DNA from: Clostridiales bacterium UBA1701
GTDB lineage: Bacteria > Bacillota > Clostridia > Oscillospirales > Oscillospiraceae
Assembly: GCA_002320035.1 (NCBI GenBank)
Contig: DCJL01000025.1
Coordinates: 66,318-130,317, forward strand
Reading direction: 5' to 3'
Length of the DNA: 64,000 bases
In this document: in pieces, positions 24,785 to 33,115 of the stretch
How positions within the stretch are numbered: position 1 is the first letter of the stretch
How the letters are laid out: each line of letters opens with the position of its first letter
Position numbers and translations under genes: made by a program
Notes under the pieces: model-generated
Told to the model about the DNA's origin: nothing
Databases searched by the model: none
The model's input: only the letters and a program-made list of their open reading frames with translations

Positions 24785-26005
24785 ATGAAAAAGTTTTTAG
24801 CGCTTGCACTTGCGTTCGTTATGGTATTCGTACTCTGCGCCTGCGGCGGGACCCCCGCCCCCGCTGAGAGCGCTGCGCCCGCCGACGGAGCCGCCGAGGC
24901 CCCTGCCGGCGAGAATCCCGTGGTAAAAATAGGTGTATTCGAACCCCAGACCGGCGACAACGGGCCTGGCGGCAAGCAGGAGATCCTGGGCATGCAGTAC
25001 GCCAACTATGTGCAGCCCACCGTCGACATTGCCGGCACTACCTATGACGTCCAGCTTGAGATCGTCGACAACCGCACGACCGCTGAGAACGGCCCCTCCG
25101 CCGCGGCTGAACTTATGAACCGCGAAGTCTCCATTGTTCTCGGCTCCTACGGCTCCGGCGTATCCATGGCCGGCGGCGCTGTCTTTGCCGAGGCGGGAGT
25201 CCCTGCCATCGGCGTCACCTGCACGAACCCCCAGGTCACTTCTGACTGCGAGGTTTACTTCCGTGTTTGCTTCCTTGACCCCTTCCAGGGAACCGTGCTG
25301 GCCAACTATGCCTACAAGGAGCTGGGCGTGACCAAGGCTTACACGCTGGCCATGCTGGGAAGCGACTATGACCAGGGGCTGGTATATTACTTTGCCGAAG
25401 CGTTTAAGGCGCTCGGCGGCGAGGTCATCTCTGAGGATTTTCCCGAGTCCACCGCGAATTTCGTCTCCTATGTAAATAATGCCAAGGCCGCAGGGGCTGG
25501 CGTTATTTTTGCTCCCGTTTCCACAAACTATGCTCAGCTTATCATCGAGGCCGCCGCTGCTCAGGGCTATGAGGGCGAGCTGCTTGGCTCCGACACCTGG
25601 GACAACAATATGGTCGTGGAGAGCGCCAAGGGCAAGAATGTGAGCCTGAAGATTACCACCTTCTACCAGGAAGGCGGCAACGCCGACTTTGACGCGGGCA
25701 TTAAGGAATGGATGAACGCCAATCCCGACGCGCTCACCAATAACGGCGGCAACGACATGGTTTCCGCGGTTACCGCCATGGGCTATGACGCATATTTTGT
25801 GGCTCTTGAGGCAATCAAGGCTGCGGGTTCAGTTGACCCTGCCGCCGTCCTCAAGGCGCTGCCCGGCGTCAGCTATGAAGGCGTTTCCGGCCTTATAGAG
25901 TTTGATGACATTGGTGACGCAAAGCGCGACCAGGCCTACATTAAGACCGCAAACACCGAAACCGGCGTTTGGGAGTTCGTTAAGGTTCAGGGCGTAGACG
26001 AATAA
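24785..26005 (+). CDS. livJ: Branched-chain amino-acid ABC transporter substrate-binding lipoprotein
   Basis: Extracellular receptor of a LIV-type importer. Type II signal peptide with lipobox LCAC and lipidated Cys20, then an Ala/Pro-rich linker and a Peripla_BP_6 ligand-binding fold (VVKIGVFEPQTGDNGPGGKQ, later MLGSDYDQG and LLGSDTWDN). 406 residues. GGGAGGA precedes ATG 24785. First gene of livJHMGF, separated from livH by a strong hairpin that probably raises its share of mRNA. Leu/Ile/Val is the usual ligand; related amides or small amino acids are possible. Confidence 0.93.
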   Translation: MKKFLALALAFVMVFVLCACGGTPAPAESAAPADGAAEAPAGENPVVKIGVFEPQTGDNGPGGKQEILGMQYANYVQPTVDIAGTTYDVQLEIVDNRTTAENGPSAAAELMNREVSIVLGSYGSGVSMAGGAVFAEAGVPAIGVTCTNPQVTSDCEVYFRVCFLDPFQGTVLANYAYKELGVTKAYTLAMLGSDYDQGLVYYFAEAFKALGGEVISEDFPESTANFVSYVNNAKAAGAGVIFAPVSTNYAQLIIEAAAAQGYEGELLGSDTWDNNMVVESAKGKNVSLKITTFYQEGGNADFDAGIKEWMNANPDALTNNGGNDMVSAVTAMGYDAYFVALEAIKAAGSVDPAAVLKALPGVSYEGVSGLIEFDDIGDAKRDQAYIKTANTETGVWEFVKVQGVDE

Positions 26006-26031
26006 AAGCTGCTTTGCCAAAAGCTGAAAAA

Positions 26032-26057
26032 CCTGGCGGGGCGTCAGCCCCGCCAGG
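26032..26057 (+). terminator. Attenuating hairpin between livJ and livH
   Basis: Perfect 11-bp GC-rich stem (26032-26042 with 26047-26057, GTCA loop) followed only by a broken T-rich stretch. Probably partial termination or 3'-end protection of livJ mRNA. Confidence 0.7.
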
Positions 26058-26092
26058 CTTTGATACGTTTTGAAACGATTGGAGGACTCCCT

Positions 26093-26971
26093 GTGCAAGC
26101 TTTAATTCCTTATATAATAAACGGAATATCCGCCGGGGGCCAGTACGCGCTGATCGCCATAGGCTACACGCTGGTTTATGGCATACTCAGGCTCATAAAC
26201 TTTGCCCACGGCGATGTGTTTATGGTCGCGGGTCTGATCATGGTGTACGCCACCGCTTCCATGCCTTTGTACCTGTCCATCCCCTTGGTGCTGGTTTCCA
26301 CGGTTATCCTGGGCTTTGTCATTGAGCGCGCAGCCTATAAGCCCCTGAGAAGCGCGCCACGCATGTCCCTTATGATTTCCGCCATCGGCGTCAGCTATCT
26401 TATTCAGAATCTGGCCTTTTATCTGACCGGCGGCCTTGCCCAGCCGGTTACGAAACCGATCCCCTGGATTTCCGATATGATAACGATTTTCGGCGCTTCC
26501 ACCAAGCGCGTCACCGTGGTCACCCCTGTGCTCACGCTGCTGCTGGTGCTGCTGCTGGTCTATCTGATTAAAAAGACCAAGATCGGCATGGGTATGCGTG
26601 CCGCCGCCAAGGATTTTGAGGCGGCCCAGCTCATGGGCGTTAAGATAAACTCCGTCATTTCCTTCACCTTTGTGATCGGCTCTTTTCTTGCGGCGGTGGG
26701 TGCGATTCTGTATTTCACAAACTACCCCTCCGTAGGCATCACCTCCGGCGCTCTGCCCGGGCTTCGGGCCTTTGTGGCGGCGGTGTTCGGCGGAATCGGT
26801 TCTATTCCCGGGGCGGTCGTGGGCGCTTTTATCATCGGCCTCTGCGAGGAAATCATAAAGGGCCTTGGTTATTCCACCTTTTCAGACGCGTTCACCTTTG
26901 CCCTGCTTATCGTTGTGCTCTGCGTTAAGCCCACCGGCATCTTCGGTGAAAAGGTCACCGACAAGGTGTAA
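26093..26971 (+). CDS. livH: Branched-chain amino-acid ABC transporter permease LivH
   Basis: One of two membrane subunits of the LIV-type importer, with about eight hydrophobic segments. Family marks are NGISAGGQYALIAIGYTLVYGILRLINFAHGD at the N-terminus (typical LivH start) and the coupling segment GMGMRAAAKDFEAAQLMGV. 292 residues. Start GTG 26093 is chosen because GGAGG lies 7 bases upstream; the frame is open further upstream through the hairpin but those codons are unlikely to be used. Followed by livM after 12 bases. Confidence 0.95.
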   Translation: MQALIPYIINGISAGGQYALIAIGYTLVYGILRLINFAHGDVFMVAGLIMVYATASMPLYLSIPLVLVSTVILGFVIERAAYKPLRSAPRMSLMISAIGVSYLIQNLAFYLTGGLAQPVTKPIPWISDMITIFGASTKRVTVVTPVLTLLLVLLLVYLIKKTKIGMGMRAAAKDFEAAQLMGVKINSVISFTFVIGSFLAAVGAILYFTNYPSVGITSGALPGLRAFVAAVFGGIGSIPGAVVGAFIIGLCEEIIKGLGYSTFSDAFTFALLIVVLCVKPTGIFGEKVTDKV

Positions 26972-26983
26972 GGAGGCTGGAAA

Positions 26984-28141
26984 ATGAAAAATGACAACAG
27001 AAGAACATACATAGTAGCGGCCTGCCTGCTTTTCCTGCTGCTGGCCCTTATGACGGCCATAGACATGGCCCTGCCCAGCTACCACATTGCCATCAAGGTG
27101 ATCAAAAAAGCCTCGGTCTATGCGCTGGTGGCGGTGTCCATGAACCTGCTCAACGGCTTTACCGGGCTTTTCTCCCTGGGACAGGCGGGTTTTATGCTCC
27201 TTGGCGCTTATGCCTATGCGATCATCAGCATCCCTGTCGATAAGCGGGCAGGCGTGTACCAGTATTTTGACGGAGGGCTTGTCCAATTCTCTCTGCCCGA
27301 GTTTTTTTCGGGCTTTCTTGGCGACACGGCAGGCACCACGGTGGGCATCCTGCTGGCCCTGCTTCTGGGCGGAATCATTGCCGCCATATTTGCCTATCTT
27401 ATTGGCCTTCCCGTTCTGCGCCTGAAGAGTGACTATCTGGCGATAGCGACCCTTGGTTTCGCGGAAATTCTCCGCGCCCTCTTCCAATGGAAGAATCTGG
27501 GCCCCCTTACAAACGGCTCCAACCTGCTCAAGAGCTATCCGGATTTTGAAAACGCCACTTCCTATGTGATTCTGATCGGCCTGTTTATCGCCGTAATTGT
27601 GCTGCTTGTGAACTCAAGCTATGGCCGGGCTTTCAAGGCCATCAGGGATGACGAGGTGGCCGCGGAGGCCATGGGTATCAATCTTGCCAAACATAAACGC
27701 CTGGCTTTTGTGATAAGCTCTTTTTTTGCCGGAATTGGCGGCGGAATGCTGGCCATGTACATGGGCACGCTTCAGGCTCTGTCTTTCAAGAGCACTATGA
27801 CCTATGAGATCCTGCTTGTGGTTGTGATCGGCGGCATCGGCTCAATTACGGGCTCCGTTATAACCAGTTTTATCTATATTGCAAGTCTGGAATGGCTGCT
27901 CCGCGGCCTGGACTCAGGCACCTTCCTGGGCATCAGCGCCCCAGGCATATTCAAAAACGGATTCCGTATGGCGGTTGTGTCCATTATCATTATGGTAGTG
28001 GTCCTGTTCTTCCGTAAGGGGATCATGGGTGACAGGGAATTTTCGGTCTCCCGGATGCTGAAAAAAATGGACGGACTCAGAGTCCGGCGGAAAAAGCCCC
28101 GGGCATCTGGCACGGCGGGAGGTGACGGCGCAAATGACTGA
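26984..28141 (+). CDS. livM: Branched-chain amino-acid ABC transporter permease LivM
   Basis: Second permease of the importer. The NLLNGFTGLFSLGQAGFMLLGAYAYA segment and RAFKAIRDDEVAAEAMGI coupling helix are typical of LivM. 385 residues, about ten hydrophobic segments, and a basic tail (RVRRKKPR) after the last one, which is longer than in many homologues. AAGGAGG lies 9 bases before the ATG. Overlaps livG by 8 bases. Confidence 0.95.
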   Translation: MKNDNRRTYIVAACLLFLLLALMTAIDMALPSYHIAIKVIKKASVYALVAVSMNLLNGFTGLFSLGQAGFMLLGAYAYAIISIPVDKRAGVYQYFDGGLVQFSLPEFFSGFLGDTAGTTVGILLALLLGGIIAAIFAYLIGLPVLRLKSDYLAIATLGFAEILRALFQWKNLGPLTNGSNLLKSYPDFENATSYVILIGLFIAVIVLLVNSSYGRAFKAIRDDEVAAEAMGINLAKHKRLAFVISSFFAGIGGGMLAMYMGTLQALSFKSTMTYEILLVVVIGGIGSITGSVITSFIYIASLEWLLRGLDSGTFLGISAPGIFKNGFRMAVVSIIIMVVVLFFRKGIMGDREFSVSRMLKKMDGLRVRRKKPRASGTAGGDGAND

Positions 28142-28979
28142 AAAAGAAAATGTGCTGCGGCTTGAAAACGTCACGATGCAGTTCGGCGGTGTTGTGGCCG
28201 TCAACAATCTTTCTCTTGAAGTAAACAGGGGGGAGATCGTAGCCCTTATTGGACCCAATGGAGCGGGGAAAACCACGGCCTTTAACTGCATCACCGGCGT
28301 GTACCAGCCAACAAACGGCGTGGTCAGCTTCGAGGGAACGCCCATTGTCCGTGCGCATCCCACTGGGAAAATGAAAAAAAGCTACCTGGGTGAGAACGCG
28401 GAGATGTATATCGGGAAGCATATAATCAATCCCACCCCGGACAAGGTCACAAAGCTTGGAATTGCCCGTACATTCCAGAACATCCGTCTCTGGAAGAGCA
28501 TGACTGTTTTTGATAATGTGCTCACGGCAAAGCACATGCTGTCCAAACAAAATGTGATCTCAGCCACTTTTCGGCTTTCAAAAGCGGAAGACAAACGCAT
28601 GGTGGATGAGACCGAGGCGCTGCTGGAGGAGCAGGGTCTGCTGAAATACCGGGATGATCTGGCAGTCAGCCTGCCCTATGGCCTTCAGCGCCGCCTTGAA
28701 ATCGCCAGAGCGCTGGCTACAAAGCCCAAGCTTCTTCTGCTTGACGAGCCAGCCGCCGGTATGAACCCCCAGGAGACACTGGAACTGGGAGAATTTATTG
28801 TCAAAATCAAGGAAAAGTACGATCTGACTGTGTTCATGATCGAGCACCACATGGATCTGGTCATGACCTTTTCCGACAGAATTTATGTGATAGACTTCGG
28901 CAAGATGATTTCTCAGGGCAAGCCCGAGTTCATAAAGGCCGACAGGCGGGTAATCGACGCCTATCTGGGGGTGGTGTGA
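28134..28979 (+). CDS. livG: Branched-chain amino-acid ABC transporter ATPase LivG
   Basis: ATP-hydrolysing subunit that pairs with LivF. Walker A GPNGAGKT near 40-47, Q-loop ARTFQNIRLW, signature LPYGLQRRLE (the LivG variant of LSGGQ), Walker B LLLLDEPAAGMNP and the switch His in IEHHMD. 281 residues, somewhat longer than the common 255 because of an insert of about 25 residues between the Walker A strand and the Q-loop. ATG 28134 has GGGAGG upstream; GTG 28122 is an alternative. Confidence 0.95.
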   Translation: MTEKENVLRLENVTMQFGGVVAVNNLSLEVNRGEIVALIGPNGAGKTTAFNCITGVYQPTNGVVSFEGTPIVRAHPTGKMKKSYLGENAEMYIGKHIINPTPDKVTKLGIARTFQNIRLWKSMTVFDNVLTAKHMLSKQNVISATFRLSKAEDKRMVDETEALLEEQGLLKYRDDLAVSLPYGLQRRLEIARALATKPKLLLLDEPAAGMNPQETLELGEFIVKIKEKYDLTVFMIEHHMDLVMTFSDRIYVIDFGKMISQGKPEFIKADRRVIDAYLGVV

Positions 28980-28980
28980 C

Positions 28981-29691
28981 ATGGCGGAAACGATACTGAG
29001 CATAAAAGACCTTCAGGTAAATTACGGCGGCATCGAGGCCGTCAAGGGAATCTCTTTCGATGTGCCCCAGGGCAGCATTGTCACGCTCATTGGCGCCAAC
29101 GGGGCGGGCAAAAGCTCGACCCTGCGTACGGTTGCGGGCCTTGTGAAGCCCAGCTCCGGCAGCATCCGCTTTATGGGCGAGGAAATCACCGGCAAAGGCC
29201 CCACGGACATTGTGAAGAAGGGGATAACCCTTGTGCCCGAGGGAAGAAGAATTTTTGCAGACCTGAGCGTTCTTGAAAACCTTAAAATCGGCGCCTATCT
29301 TCGCAAGGACGATATCAGGGAAGACCTTAATTGGGTGTACAGCCTTTTCCCCCGGCTCAAGGAGCGGGCCTGGCAGGCCGGCGGCACCCTCTCCGGCGGC
29401 GAGCAGCAGATGCTGGCCGTTGGACGGGCTCTTATGAGCCGACCAAAGCTCATGATGATGGATGAACCCTCTCTGGGGCTTGCTCCCATTGTTGTGCGGG
29501 ACATTTTCAACATCATCCGGGAGATAAACAAGCGGGGTGTTACCATTCTGCTCATCGAGCAGAACGCCAACATGGCCCTGCAGACTGCGGATTTTGGCTA
29601 TGTGCTGGAGACAGGCCGCATAAGCCTCTCCGGCAGCGGCTCTGCGCTTCTTACAAACGAGGCCGTAAAAAAAGCCTATCTGGGCGAATAA
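28981..29691 (+). CDS. livF: Branched-chain amino-acid ABC transporter ATPase LivF
   Basis: Second ATPase of the importer. Walker A GANGAGKSS near 37-45, LVPEGRRIFADLSVLENL (typical LivF), signature LSGGEQQMLAVGRAL, Walker B LMMMDEPSLGLAP and switch EQNA instead of His-containing H-loop sequence as is usual in LivF. 236 residues. Starts one base after the livG stop and ends at a strong terminator, so the operon is livJHMGF. Confidence 0.96.
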   Translation: MAETILSIKDLQVNYGGIEAVKGISFDVPQGSIVTLIGANGAGKSSTLRTVAGLVKPSSGSIRFMGEEITGKGPTDIVKKGITLVPEGRRIFADLSVLENLKIGAYLRKDDIREDLNWVYSLFPRLKERAWQAGGTLSGGEQQMLAVGRALMSRPKLMMMDEPSLGLAPIVVRDIFNIIREINKRGVTILLIEQNANMALQTADFGYVLETGRISLSGSGSALLTNEAVKKAYLGE

Positions 29692-29704
29692 GCGAATCTT
29701 TTCA

Positions 29705-29733
29705 GCGCCTCCGGGAAACCGGAGGCGCCTTTT
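29705..29733 (+). terminator. Terminator of livJHMGF
   Basis: GCGCCTCCGG (29705-29714) pairs with CCGGAGGCGC (29719-29728) around GAAA, then a short T-run. Confidence 0.9.
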
Positions 29734-29743
29734 CTCAAGTAAA

Positions 29744-29766
29744 AAATTATTGACAAACAATAATTT
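29744..29766. promoter_or_regulatory. Operator copy 1 (inverted repeat over the -35)
   Basis: AAATTATTG (29744-29752), five bases, CAATAATTT (29758-29766): a perfect inverted repeat that covers the TTGACA -35 element of the next operon. A second copy lies 40 bp downstream. Confidence 0.7.
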
Positions 29767-29778
29767 CTCTGCTATCCT
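29750..29778 (+). promoter_or_regulatory. Promoter of the DUF2975/HTH operon
   Basis: Consensus TTGACA (29750-29755), 17-base spacer, TATCCT (29773-29778). The strongest -35 in the window, sandwiched between two operator-like repeats. Confidence 0.8.
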
Positions 29779-29783
29779 GAAAT

Positions 29784-29806
29784 AAATTATCGGAAAACAA
29801 TAATTT
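29784..29806. promoter_or_regulatory. Operator copy 2 (inverted repeat at transcription start)
   Basis: AAATTATCG (29784-29792), five bases, CAATAATTT (29798-29806). Same design as copy 1 with one arm changed, centred 40 bp downstream, between the expected transcription start and the ribosome binding site (GGAGG 29807-29811). Confidence 0.7.
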
Positions 29807-29817
29807 GGAGGCGGCTT

Positions 29818-30762
29818 ATGAATAGGAAAAAACTGCTTATTTTTCTGGCTGCGGAAGCTGCTGTGCTTCTGGCGCTGGTGTTTGCGGCGGGAAACTGGCC
29901 GGAGATTTTTTCTTCGCTGTTTGCCTTTCCCTTTGAGCAGCTTGGCGCGGCGCTGGGCGCTCTGTCTCAGCGAGGAGGCTTTGGCAACGGGCTGGCGCTG
30001 GCAGTTTGGGGCGGCGTGTCCCTGGCCCCGCTGGCCTTTGCCCTTGGGCATGTGGGAGACAGGACGCGAAGATGGGAGAACCTGAGTCTGGCTGTTTTGT
30101 CGCTTGCGCTTCTTGCAGTGCTGCGCCTTATGGCCAGACCCGGGAGCCTCGCGGCGCAGGTACCCCTGCTGGGGGAGCTTGGGGCGAGCGTGATCAAAGG
30201 CGCAATGGGCTGCGCACTGTATTCGCTGCTTGCGCTGTGGCTGATCCTCCGGCTGCTGCGGCTTTTCAGAGGGGGGGACACGGCCCGGTTGCTTGAATAT
30301 ATGCGGCGGCTTCTGTGTGTGCTCTGCGGGCTGTTTGCGGGGCTCATCGCCCTGGGCTCCGGGGCAGAGCTTGCAGCGGCGCTGAAGGAGGTGCAGAGGC
30401 CTCTGGACTATTTTATTTCTGTCCTTGGCTTTCTCGTCTCCGCCCTGCCTTACGTTCTTGATATTTCTGTGACGATCTCGGGCGTGTCGCTGCTGGAGCG
30501 GCTTCAGGCCGGGGACCGGGAGCAGGCCGAGAATGCAGCGGATAAGCTCTCCCGGCTCTGCTGCGCCGCTCTGGGGGCCGGCGCCGCTTCCGCGGCAGGC
30601 TTCAATATCCTGCAGCTCCTGCTGCTGCAGAAACTTTCTCATATTTCGGTCAATGTGGAGCTGCCTGTTCTGAGCCTGGCGTTTGTTCTGGGGGCGCTGC
30701 TGCTGGCAAGACTGATCGGCGAGAACCGGCGGCTCCGGGACGATAACGAGCTGATTATTTAG
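29818..30762 (+). CDS. DUF2975-like multi-pass membrane protein
   Basis: 314-residue, Leu/Ala-rich membrane protein with roughly seven to eight hydrophobic segments and a C-terminal ENRRLRDDNELII, which resembles the conserved ending of DUF2975 proteins (usually found beside a small YozG-type regulator, as here). It is longer than the typical DUF2975 protein of about 160-200 residues and the N-terminal half looks like an added or duplicated set of helices. Function unknown. ATG 29818 has GGAGG 6 bases upstream. First gene of a three-gene operon behind two operator repeats. Confidence 0.75.
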   Translation: MNRKKLLIFLAAEAAVLLALVFAAGNWPEIFSSLFAFPFEQLGAALGALSQRGGFGNGLALAVWGGVSLAPLAFALGHVGDRTRRWENLSLAVLSLALLAVLRLMARPGSLAAQVPLLGELGASVIKGAMGCALYSLLALWLILRLLRLFRGGDTARLLEYMRRLLCVLCGLFAGLIALGSGAELAAALKEVQRPLDYFISVLGFLVSALPYVLDISVTISGVSLLERLQAGDREQAENAADKLSRLCCAALGAGAASAAGFNILQLLLLQKLSHISVNVELPVLSLAFVLGALLLARLIGENRRLRDDNELII

Positions 30763-30770
30763 GTGCCGCT

Positions 30771-30998
30771 ATGGCCATAAGGGTACATCTGGACGAACTG
30801 CTCAAAGCCCGGTGCATGACCGCAAAGGAGCTATGCGCAAAGGTGGGCATTACGGAGGCAAACCTCTCCATCCTGCGTAGCGGCAAGGCACGGGGCATTC
30901 GCTTTGGAACGGTAAACAAAATCTGCTACTACCTGAACTGCGACGTGGGGGATATCTTGAAATTTGACGGGGAGCTGGAGGGCAACGATGAAGCGTAA
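30771..30998 (+). CDS. YozG-like Cro/CI helix-turn-helix regulator
   Basis: 75-residue DNA-binding protein made almost entirely of one HTH domain. Recognisable blocks: VHLDELLKARCMTAKELCAKVGIT, the recognition region ANLSILRSGKARGIRF and LNCDVGDILKF, which match the YozG group of XRE regulators. Such genes usually sit next to DUF2975 membrane proteins. It likely binds the two 23-bp repeats upstream and controls its own operon (inference). Starts 8 bases after the membrane protein and overlaps the next gene by 11 bases. Confidence 0.9.
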   Translation: MAIRVHLDELLKARCMTAKELCAKVGITEANLSILRSGKARGIRFGTVNKICYYLNCDVGDILKFDGELEGNDEA

Positions 30999-31953
30999 AA
31001 CGATATTTTTATTCCTTGGCAGCGTGATGCTGGCCCTGTTCATGCTGGGCGCGGCGGGGCTTATCCGCCTCGGAAGCACAGAGAACGGCACGAAAAATGA
31101 GGAAAAAGACCGGCTCGTTGGCGTTCTTATCACAAGGGAACATCTGGATCTCTTTGATTTTGAGCGCTATTTTAATGAAAACGCCGGAGAGATCCTGTCC
31201 GGCGGCGAGATAAGCCCGGAAAAGAGCAGAGAATACGCAGGCAGGCTCTACGCCCTGCCTGGGAAAAGGGAGCTTACAAACGATGAGACCGGAGAGAAAA
31301 CGGAGATCGATCAATTTGTCTTTCCCGATGTGGAGGGTATAAGCTACTTCGTGGTTCAGACCAGCGGTAAAAACGGGAGCTTCTCGTCCAGCCAGGGTGA
31401 CGAGGCCATTTCCGATGGGAAGATCAGCCTATCCTATACCGACGAGGGAGACGAAATCTCTATGGAGGCTGTAATTTACATCTCCACCGAAGCGGAAAGC
31501 CGCGCATTTTACTTTAACCCGGTCTACCAGACGGCGGGCGGCGAGATCTATGCTGTGGCCGGGAACGGAACGAGCTTTTCCGGAGAAAGTACAGCTGGGA
31601 TGTCTCACAGAACGGAGCTCAGCGAAGAAAACACGCAAACGCGGAACGGAGAGACAAAAAACCAGAGCTGCCATGTGTCTGTGACGGTGAGCTACATGGA
31701 CCCGCCGGAGAAAACTGTCCTCACTCAGTTCGACGGGGAGAACCAGGTTTTGCTCAGCGAGGAATACACCCCCGGTACGCTTCCCGAAAGGCTGGAGACG
31801 GAGCGGGGCACGCAGTATATCATTGTGGAAACCATAAGCGGGGACAGCCGGGCGCGCAGGCTCTATTCGCCTGAGGACCAGGGGCTTGACAGCTTCCTCT
31901 GCCGGGAGGACGGGATCATTATAAAGCGCTATACCAGTTTGACATGGAATTAA
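30988..31953 (+). CDS. Unknown membrane-anchored or secreted protein
   Basis: 321 residues with an N-terminal hydrophobic segment (about 5-24) after MKRK, followed by a hydrophilic, Glu/Thr/Ser-rich outer part without any motif I can name. Notable blocks are VGVLITREHLDLFDFERYF, GRLYALPGKRELTNDETGEKTE and a C-terminal half with beta-rich VSVTVSYMDPPEKTV and GTQYIIVETISGD. It resembles unnamed proteins I have seen in gut Clostridia, but I cannot check. Start ATG 30988 (GGAG upstream) overlaps the HTH gene, so it belongs to the operon and may be the effector or sensor partner. Confidence 0.85.
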   Translation: MKRKTIFLFLGSVMLALFMLGAAGLIRLGSTENGTKNEEKDRLVGVLITREHLDLFDFERYFNENAGEILSGGEISPEKSREYAGRLYALPGKRELTNDETGEKTEIDQFVFPDVEGISYFVVQTSGKNGSFSSSQGDEAISDGKISLSYTDEGDEISMEAVIYISTEAESRAFYFNPVYQTAGGEIYAVAGNGTSFSGESTAGMSHRTELSEENTQTRNGETKNQSCHVSVTVSYMDPPEKTVLTQFDGENQVLLSEEYTPGTLPERLETERGTQYIIVETISGDSRARRLYSPEDQGLDSFLCREDGIIIKRYTSLTWN

Positions 31954-31958
31954 CTTTC

Positions 31959-31985
31959 GCGCCGGGGCTTTCAGGGCCCCGGCGT
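31959..31985 (+). terminator. Hairpin after unknown gene
   Basis: CGCCGGGGC (31960-31968) pairs with GCCCCGGCG (31976-31984), 7-base loop. Only a short T-run (TTT) follows, so termination may be partial. Confidence 0.55.
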
Positions 31986-31987
31986 GG

Positions 31988-32016
31988 TTTACATACAGAG
32001 CAGGATGTGGTAAAAT
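31988..32016 (+). promoter_or_regulatory. Promoter of prfA
   Basis: TTTACA (31988-31993), 17-base spacer, TAAAAT (32011-32016), 28 bases before the ATG. Confidence 0.65.
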
Positions 32017-32044
32017 CAAACAATAAAGCAATATGGAGATTAAA

Positions 32045-33115
32045 ATGTTTGACAGGCTGAAACTGCTGAAAAATCAATATGAGGAGCTCTGCCGACGCAT
32101 GGAGGAGCCCGAGACCTATTCCGTCCCCTCTGTCTATGCCCGCTATGACCGGGAGGCCCGGGAGCTCGCGCCGGTAGTGGAGGCATATACCGCCTATGAA
32201 AGGGCGGGGAATGATATGGCTGCCGCCCGGGAGATGATGGAGGACCCGGAGCTGCGCGCCTTCGCCCAGGAGGAATTTGCCGCCGCAAAGGCGGAGCGGG
32301 AGCGGCTTGAAAAAGAGGTAAGGATCCTTCTCCTTCCCCGGGATCCTAACGATGAAAAGAACGTCATTATGGAGATCCGCGGCGGCGTAGGCGGTGAGGA
32401 AGGCATGCTTTTTGCGGCGGACCTTTTCAGGATGTATTCCATGTATGCTGAGAAAAAAGGCTGGAAGATCGACATTGCCAATGTGAATGAGACAGAGCTG
32501 GGGGGCATAAAGGAGATCAGCTTCGTCATCGAGGGAGACGGGGCTTATTCCCGGCTCAAGTTTGAGGCTGGAGGGCACCGGGTCCAGCGGGTCCCCGTAA
32601 CGGAGTCCGGCGGCCGGATCCACACATCAGCTGCCACCGTGGCCGTTCTGCCGGAGATTGGCGAGGTGGATTTCAAGCTGGATCTGAACGACCTGAAGAT
32701 AGACACCTTTCGTTCCTCTGGCGCAGGGGGCCAGCATGTAAACAAGACAGAGAGCGCCATCCGCATAACCCACCTGCCCTCGGGGCTCGTGGTGGAGTGC
32801 CAGGACGAGCGCAGCCAGTATAAAAACAAGGACAGGGCCATGCAGATCCTACGCGCCAAGCTCTTTGAAGCGGAGCGGGCCAGGCAGAACGCCGCTGTGG
32901 CCGCGGCGCGGAAGAGCCAGATCGGCTCGGGAGATCGGAGCGAGCGGGTGAGGACCTATAACTTTCCCCAGAACCGGGTGACGGACCACAGGCTCAGCGG
33001 AGACAGCAAGAACTTCAACATCTCCGGCATTATGGACGGAGATCTGGACGCCCTTATAGACGCGCTGGTCACGGCGGACCAGGCGGAGAAGCTGGCGCTT
33101 TCGGCGGAGGAATAA
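32045..33115 (+). CDS. prfA: Peptide chain release factor 1
   Basis: Reads UAA and UAG stop codons and triggers peptide release. The catalytic GGQ is in SSGAGGQHVNKTES (about 225-238) and the codon-reading tripeptide is P-V-T in VQRVPVTESGGRIHTS, the PxT type of RF1 rather than the SPF of RF2. 356 residues. GGAG lies 6 bases before ATG 32045; an ATG 12 bases earlier overlaps that site. No prmC methyltransferase follows; instead the next gene starts on the base after its stop. Confidence 0.96.
   Translation: MFDRLKLLKNQYEELCRRMEEPETYSVPSVYARYDREARELAPVVEAYTAYERAGNDMAAAREMMEDPELRAFAQEEFAAAKAERERLEKEVRILLLPRDPNDEKNVIMEIRGGVGGEEGMLFAADLFRMYSMYAEKKGWKIDIANVNETELGGIKEISFVIEGDGAYSRLKFEAGGHRVQRVPVTESGGRIHTSAATVAVLPEIGEVDFKLDLNDLKIDTFRSSGAGGQHVNKTESAIRITHLPSGLVVECQDERSQYKNKDRAMQILRAKLFEAERARQNAAVAAARKSQIGSGDRSERVRTYNFPQNRVTDHRLSGDSKNFNISGIMDGDLDALIDALVTADQAEKLALSAEE

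Noticed and set aside
28930..30642. 570-residue minus-strand open frame
   Set aside because: It runs antisense across livF and the DUF2975-like gene, has a Gln/Arg/Pro-rich translation with no domains, and arises from GC-rich codon bias.
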